DNA from: Megalopta genalis
Taxonomy: Eukaryota > Arthropoda > Insecta > Hymenoptera > Halictidae
Reading direction: 5' to 3'
Length of the DNA stretch: 64,000 bases
Assembly (NCBI RefSeq): GCF_051020955.1
Contig: NC_135014.1
Coordinates: forward strand, 22,854,721-22,918,720
Positions 59,441 through 64,000 of this stretch are shown here, in pieces; position 1 is the stretch's first letter, and each line of letters starts with the position of its first letter. Under the pieces are notes generated by a model. That model did no database searches, was not told where the DNA came from, and saw nothing but the letters and a program-made list of their open reading frames with translations. The position numbers were made by a program, and so were the translations under genes.

Positions 59441-61750
59441 AATGAGTGCATTTTGCAGTGTGTTTTTATTTTTATTTTTCCTGCTTGGTATTTCGTGTCC
59501 GAATTTCTAATAATGTTGTAAATCATGTTCAGAGGTTAGTGTTTGAGATAACATGGGCGCCCGTGGTGAAAATATGGTGTTGGCGAACAGGTTGTCGCGA
59601 TAAATATTCATAGTTCCGAGATCGTTGAAATAGTATGAGCCATTCGCCGAGATAGCACGAAATTATGCGAACATTTAAATGCATGCTTTTATTTCGTAAT
59701 AAACACGACTGCATAGGATAAATAGGCGACTTCATAATAAGCCATAAAGCGATATAATCGGGGGTATATAGAATAAATAGAGCGTGTAGATCGCGTGGAT
59801 AGCACAAAGTATAGCAAATCTGCTCTACCGGGTCATCAACCTGACACAGTGCGCATAAAAATTACAGAAAACTGTTGCGAAGCGTGTAGCTAAAAATAAC
59901 AAATATATCTCCGATCGCTTTGCAATATTTAACTGAATTCTATCCCTGGACAGATTCGGGAAGATTAAATTCGGCTTGTTTTCTCGTGACCCTGTCCGCG
60001 AACGCGCGAATTTGCATAAAATTTTGCAGCGTGATCAGAAATACTCGAGCCGAAACGAAACAGCAGCCTCGGATGGAATTTCAGTAATCTTCCGAAATAT
60101 TCCGAAAGGAGAACTGAAATTTGCATTTGAATACTGTTCCTCCTCCGCGAAAAAACCGAAATCTCCATACGCATTCCTCGACACGTCTAACAGTGCGTCG
60201 TTTATATGAGCGTCCGGAAGAAAAATCATAACTTCTAGCTAATCAATTTTCGATCAAAATGCCTTAATAATTTGTCAAAAAAAAATACAAAGCTTCATCG
60301 ATTTGCATACAAAAATTATATGATTTCGTAAGAAATATTCGTGTCGCCTTTATTCTGTATCGAATAAAAACTTTTATACAGATTTTCATTAAGACAATTT
60401 ATTGTTTGTCGAATAATAAGTAACTTTTGTCCGAAAAATTTTTTCGTGAATTTTACGTTGTACACGATGTACATATATATGTGAGTGTATATGTAGTATA
60501 TGCGTTAAAGTGTCAAATATTTGCGAAACGATCGCTACAAATTTTCCAACATTAACATAAAATTAATGAAAATACAATTGAATAAATATTATGTGTGTAT
60601 AATATTATAATAAAATAAATATTATATATATATAACTAACGTACTATGTGATTTTCCTAAAATTCGCTCAGAGGACTCGCTTGAAATTAACCTCCTGCTG
60701 AATTTTTCGAACATTCTCTTGCTAAATATGACTATTTAAACATTTTAACACATCGTGCACATAGTTTCGAATAGATATGAAGCAGCGACCGTTTTCAATT
60801 TCGTTCATTGCCGTCTCTCGGAACGATCCGATCGGCCAAGCAAACGATTTTGCTCGAGCGTGGAAGAAAACCGATAATTGGATTATTACACGGTTAATTA
60901 TAGAAAGAAGGGAGGTGCCGTCACAGGGAGTTAAATAAATTCCTGGCAACTTCCTTCGCGCGGTTTTCACAAGAAAGCCAGGGACGCCGTACTAGGGAGT
61001 TCTAATGTTAATGACATGGAGGAAGCGACTGGTAATGGCAGCGGCCACGAATAGAGCGACGGTAAAAAATAGTCTGCGAGCGCAGGAGAGCGTCGCATGA
61101 TCGATGAAGTCTCGGCCGGTGGAAGTACTATTCGTTCGTTTCGAGTTCCTTTTTGCGGGGATCTCGGTCCGGTGACCGGTTTAATTAAACCCGGGGACCT
61201 ACCGATCTACGTGCCGGCTTATATGGGCTCGCGCGAAGTTAACTGGAATGCGAACATGGTGAAACCGCAGGCTTGTCCCGGCTCGAATCCAGCCCGCTCG
61301 CGGCAGATGCATGGAAACCGGGCCCGATGTTTAGCCCGATGTGTCATTCCGTGCCAGAAGTTTCTAACGGGTCCGATGCACGCCGCCGGGGAGAAAACCA
61401 GGAAATTGCGGCAAGAAACATCTCCTCGGGCCGAGCCGATCCCGAGGAAGATACAATTGCTGGACGTGGGTGGAGCGGACCCGGTGAATTGCTGTGCCGT
61501 GGACAGACGCCATTGATGCGGCATCTGATCACGGTTTTGTCGCGTTCCTGATTAGTGGACCGCGGGTCTTTATGCTAGATGAAAACCGTCCGCGTCAATC
61601 GCAAGTCGCAGCTGCAGAGCTCTACATTTCTTCTTTCCGTAATCATTTTAATAAGTTGTTATTTATACACATTCGTAGATAAGTATGCGGACTCTTGTCA
61701 CTTTTAATGAATAAGTTATATACAATATGAATTAATGCTATAGAACGATG
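59441..61750. other. Gene-free stretch
   Basis: AT-rich to 60900, then a CpG-rich island at 60980-61600 with several overlapping chance frames. A dispersed CCGCGG motif copy lies at 61556-61576. Confidence 0.55.
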
Positions 61751-61988
61751 TTCAGCGAGGAGCAAGAGTGTCCATACATATCTTAAAACGGTATAACTTT
61801 TTCCAAACTGGCCTAAATGATTTTAATTCTTTTCTTTTGTAAATGTTAGACAGCTTAGTTCACTGTACAATGACTAAAATGTTTCCTTTTTTAATTTTGC
61901 TATTATGTACATGGATTAGAAGAGATGTAAAAAAATGCCTCGTTTTTGCACTTTTTTATCTGAGCCTACAATGAAAATTGCAGTGGAA
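61751..61988. mobile_element. Half copy of MITE family C
   Basis: CAGCGAGGAGCAAGAGTG, then ACTTTTTCCAAACTGGCCTA, GTAAATGTTAGA and TTTTATCTGAGCCTACAATG follow the left arm of 22138-22694 in order. The right arm is missing. Confidence 0.75.
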
Positions 61989-63214
61989 GTATTCGTATTC
62001 GAACATTCTTTATTGAAAAGATAATAGATCTGAAAGATATTTGTGATATTTACTGTGGCAGTCACACAAGTATACGACCGATTTTATGCGTTTCTAATAA
62101 AAATCAATTGATCAAATAGAGGACAATGATAACACCTAAAGAATTTAAAGATACTGTTGGACTAGTTTCAAATTGTTAAAATGATTATGGAGCTTTTCTA
62201 CGTTTTTTCTGTGTATCCGGAGAGATATCGAGATAATAAGATATCCATATATTTATATAGATTTCTTTATATTTATTTATATTTACCTTACTTTACCTTT
62301 TTCAATATAATTAACATAAAATTTAGTGAAAACAATATTTTATTATTTTCGAAAACCAAGTTATTATTAGGAAAATAAAACTTTAAATGCCTTCTTCTTT
62401 AAATCTCATTATTTAGACGTATCTCGGTATTGAATTAGAGCAGCGAAATAATGATGTTTATATTCCGGGTTGAAATGGACTGGATCAGTGAATAGTAAAG
62501 AATTGGCCGCGATCCGGTACGATCGGTGCCCAAAGCGGCCGTTTTAATCGAGCGTCTAATGCCTGGCGAATTATTCGATTTAATCGGGGGAACGAGGGAA
62601 GAACATTTACCGGCGCCGTAACACGGTCACGCGCGTGAAATTCAATTGAAGACAATCGGGGCCGAGGCGAAACGGGAACGCGAAGAAGCGTCCGCCTCGA
62701 GATCCATTTCGTGATTGCTGGCTGGAAATACAGGCCTCGGGAGCCGTTCCCGTAACAGACGGAAGCGTATCGAGCGGTATTCTTGATACGGATTCATTGA
62801 CCGACCCGCCGGGCTGTGTTTTTCAGGCTACAACTCTCGGAATTCGTGGTTGCCAGGGCCGTGTTGTGCGGTAGACACCCGCACTACGGCGCCTGTTGCG
62901 GCAACAGTCTTCTAACAAACTTTTTGCACCGGCAATTTTATCGTTTGCACATCGAAAGTCCATCTTTTTCTAAAGAGTTTCCATTTTTCAGTGTTACTGT
63001 GAAATTTCGCGCCGTTTAAATTTTTTGTACTAGATTGCCATATTTCATTCGACATTTGATGTGTAGAAATATTGTGGCGAATAAAAATGGAGAGATATTC
63101 GATTCGACGATGTCTGTTTATTATTAAAAATTATTATTTTGGTGAAAGTTACGCAGAAATTGGAAAAAAATTAAGAATAATTAAACAAATTTGGAGAAAG
63201 TGGTTCGCTTGGTG
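61989..63214. other. Gene-free stretch with a CpG-rich patch at 62500-62900
   Basis: No exon is supportable. One weak copy of the dispersed motif (CGACCGATTTTATGCGTTTC) is at 62076-62095. Confidence 0.5.
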
Positions 63215-63427
63215 TTAAGCCTTTGCACTCGAGTGGCGACAGCAAAAATTGCTTTATTATTTTCAAAAGAATTTTCACATTATTAAATTTGTCTGTATTC
63301 GATAAATTAATCAAATAATGGAAATCTTCTATAAGCATTTCAGTTTCATACGTATGAAATAAAAACAATCATACCAAATGGAAATACTCGGAAATATAAT
63401 ACTTAATTCTCGAGCATAAAGGATTAA
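63215..63427. mobile_element. TTAA-type MITE (family A), short copy
   Basis: The left end is TTAAGCCTTTGCACTCGAGT and the right end, reversed, TTAATCCTTTATGCTCGAG. The element is 213 bp and non-coding; the rest of the window to 64000 shows nothing further. Confidence 0.75.
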
Positions 63428-64000
63428 AGTTAGTAAACATCATCGTCGTAGCGTTCGTTCTAAAGAAAATGCTCATTGACAATTTTACCATTTGTATATC
63501 AATTTCGACTGTTTCTACGATTGTAAAATATGCTGCAACAAACAGTTGATATCGATAGAATTGCACTGCTGCAACAACCAAGAAAAGATTTTATATAAAC
63601 GATCAAGCTAATACGATATAGAAAATATTTTGTCTACATCGATCGATTTTGGAAACGTTCAGAGTAGATTCTGCATAAATAATTAAGTAAATGCTTCATT
63701 TTCGAGAGAATTAAATTCAAAAATCTAGAGAATGAAGTAGAGTAGTAGTTTGAGAAATATAAATGTCCATAAGTTACCATTTCTGTGACTGTTCCAGAAT
63801 ACTTCTCTTTTTTAAAAATTTAGTTATTTAATGTCGCATCCGCTTGATAGCAGTTAGCGACCACTTGTTGGATCACAATTGTAGTGTTACATATTGATGT
63901 GTAATATATACATTAGTTTTTATATTAAATAATCTGCATTAAATGTTATCGTCTTCAACGTTATCGTTTTAATCTGGACTCCTTGAGTTACTATATATTA

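Overview
The window is animal nuclear DNA, and very probably from an insect. Coding exons are short and separated by GT-AG introns of about 60 to 900 bp. The only strongly recognisable gene is a large metazoan endocytic receptor. The rest is AT-rich intergenic or intronic sequence with CpG-rich GC islands, many TTAA- or TA-flanked miniature transposons and short tandem arrays. This composition resembles bees, wasps or ants (Hymenoptera), but the order is an inference and I cannot name a species.

Positions 1 to 13233, minus strand, carry the 5' two-thirds of a cubilin gene. I assembled 27 exons by hand, and every junction joins in a consistent phase. The product starts with a signal peptide and the cubilin-specific N-terminal region. 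It continues with eight EGF-like modules and CUB domains 1 to 15, the last cut by the window edge, for about 2,237 residues. The domains are colinear with vertebrate cubilin, and CUB domains 16 to 27 should lie beyond position 1. In insects cubilin works with amnionless in protein endocytosis by nephrocytes.

Positions 13234 to 15661 separate cubilin from a plus-strand gene. They contain its presumed promoter and a possible small two-exon gene (14798 to 15165) for an 87-residue single-pass membrane protein. At 15662 to 15751 a plus-strand first coding exon begins with a type II signal anchor and ends in a perfect GTGAGT donor. Its residue pattern fits polypeptide N-acetylgalactosaminyltransferase 2 (GALNT2/Pgant2).

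Positions 15752 to 64000 show no exon I can support. They are probably the long first intron of that transferase gene, or intron plus intergenic DNA. This part holds five families of miniature inverted-repeat elements, several minisatellites, microsatellites, a dispersed CCGCGG-containing motif and a cluster of octamer-like sites. One transposon copy has expanded an internal 70-bp segment into an alternating array, which is the most distinctive non-coding structure here. The two named genes are not known to act in one pathway. Both products use the secretory route: cubilin is a heavily N-glycosylated surface receptor, and the transferase would be a Golgi enzyme of mucin-type O-glycosylation.
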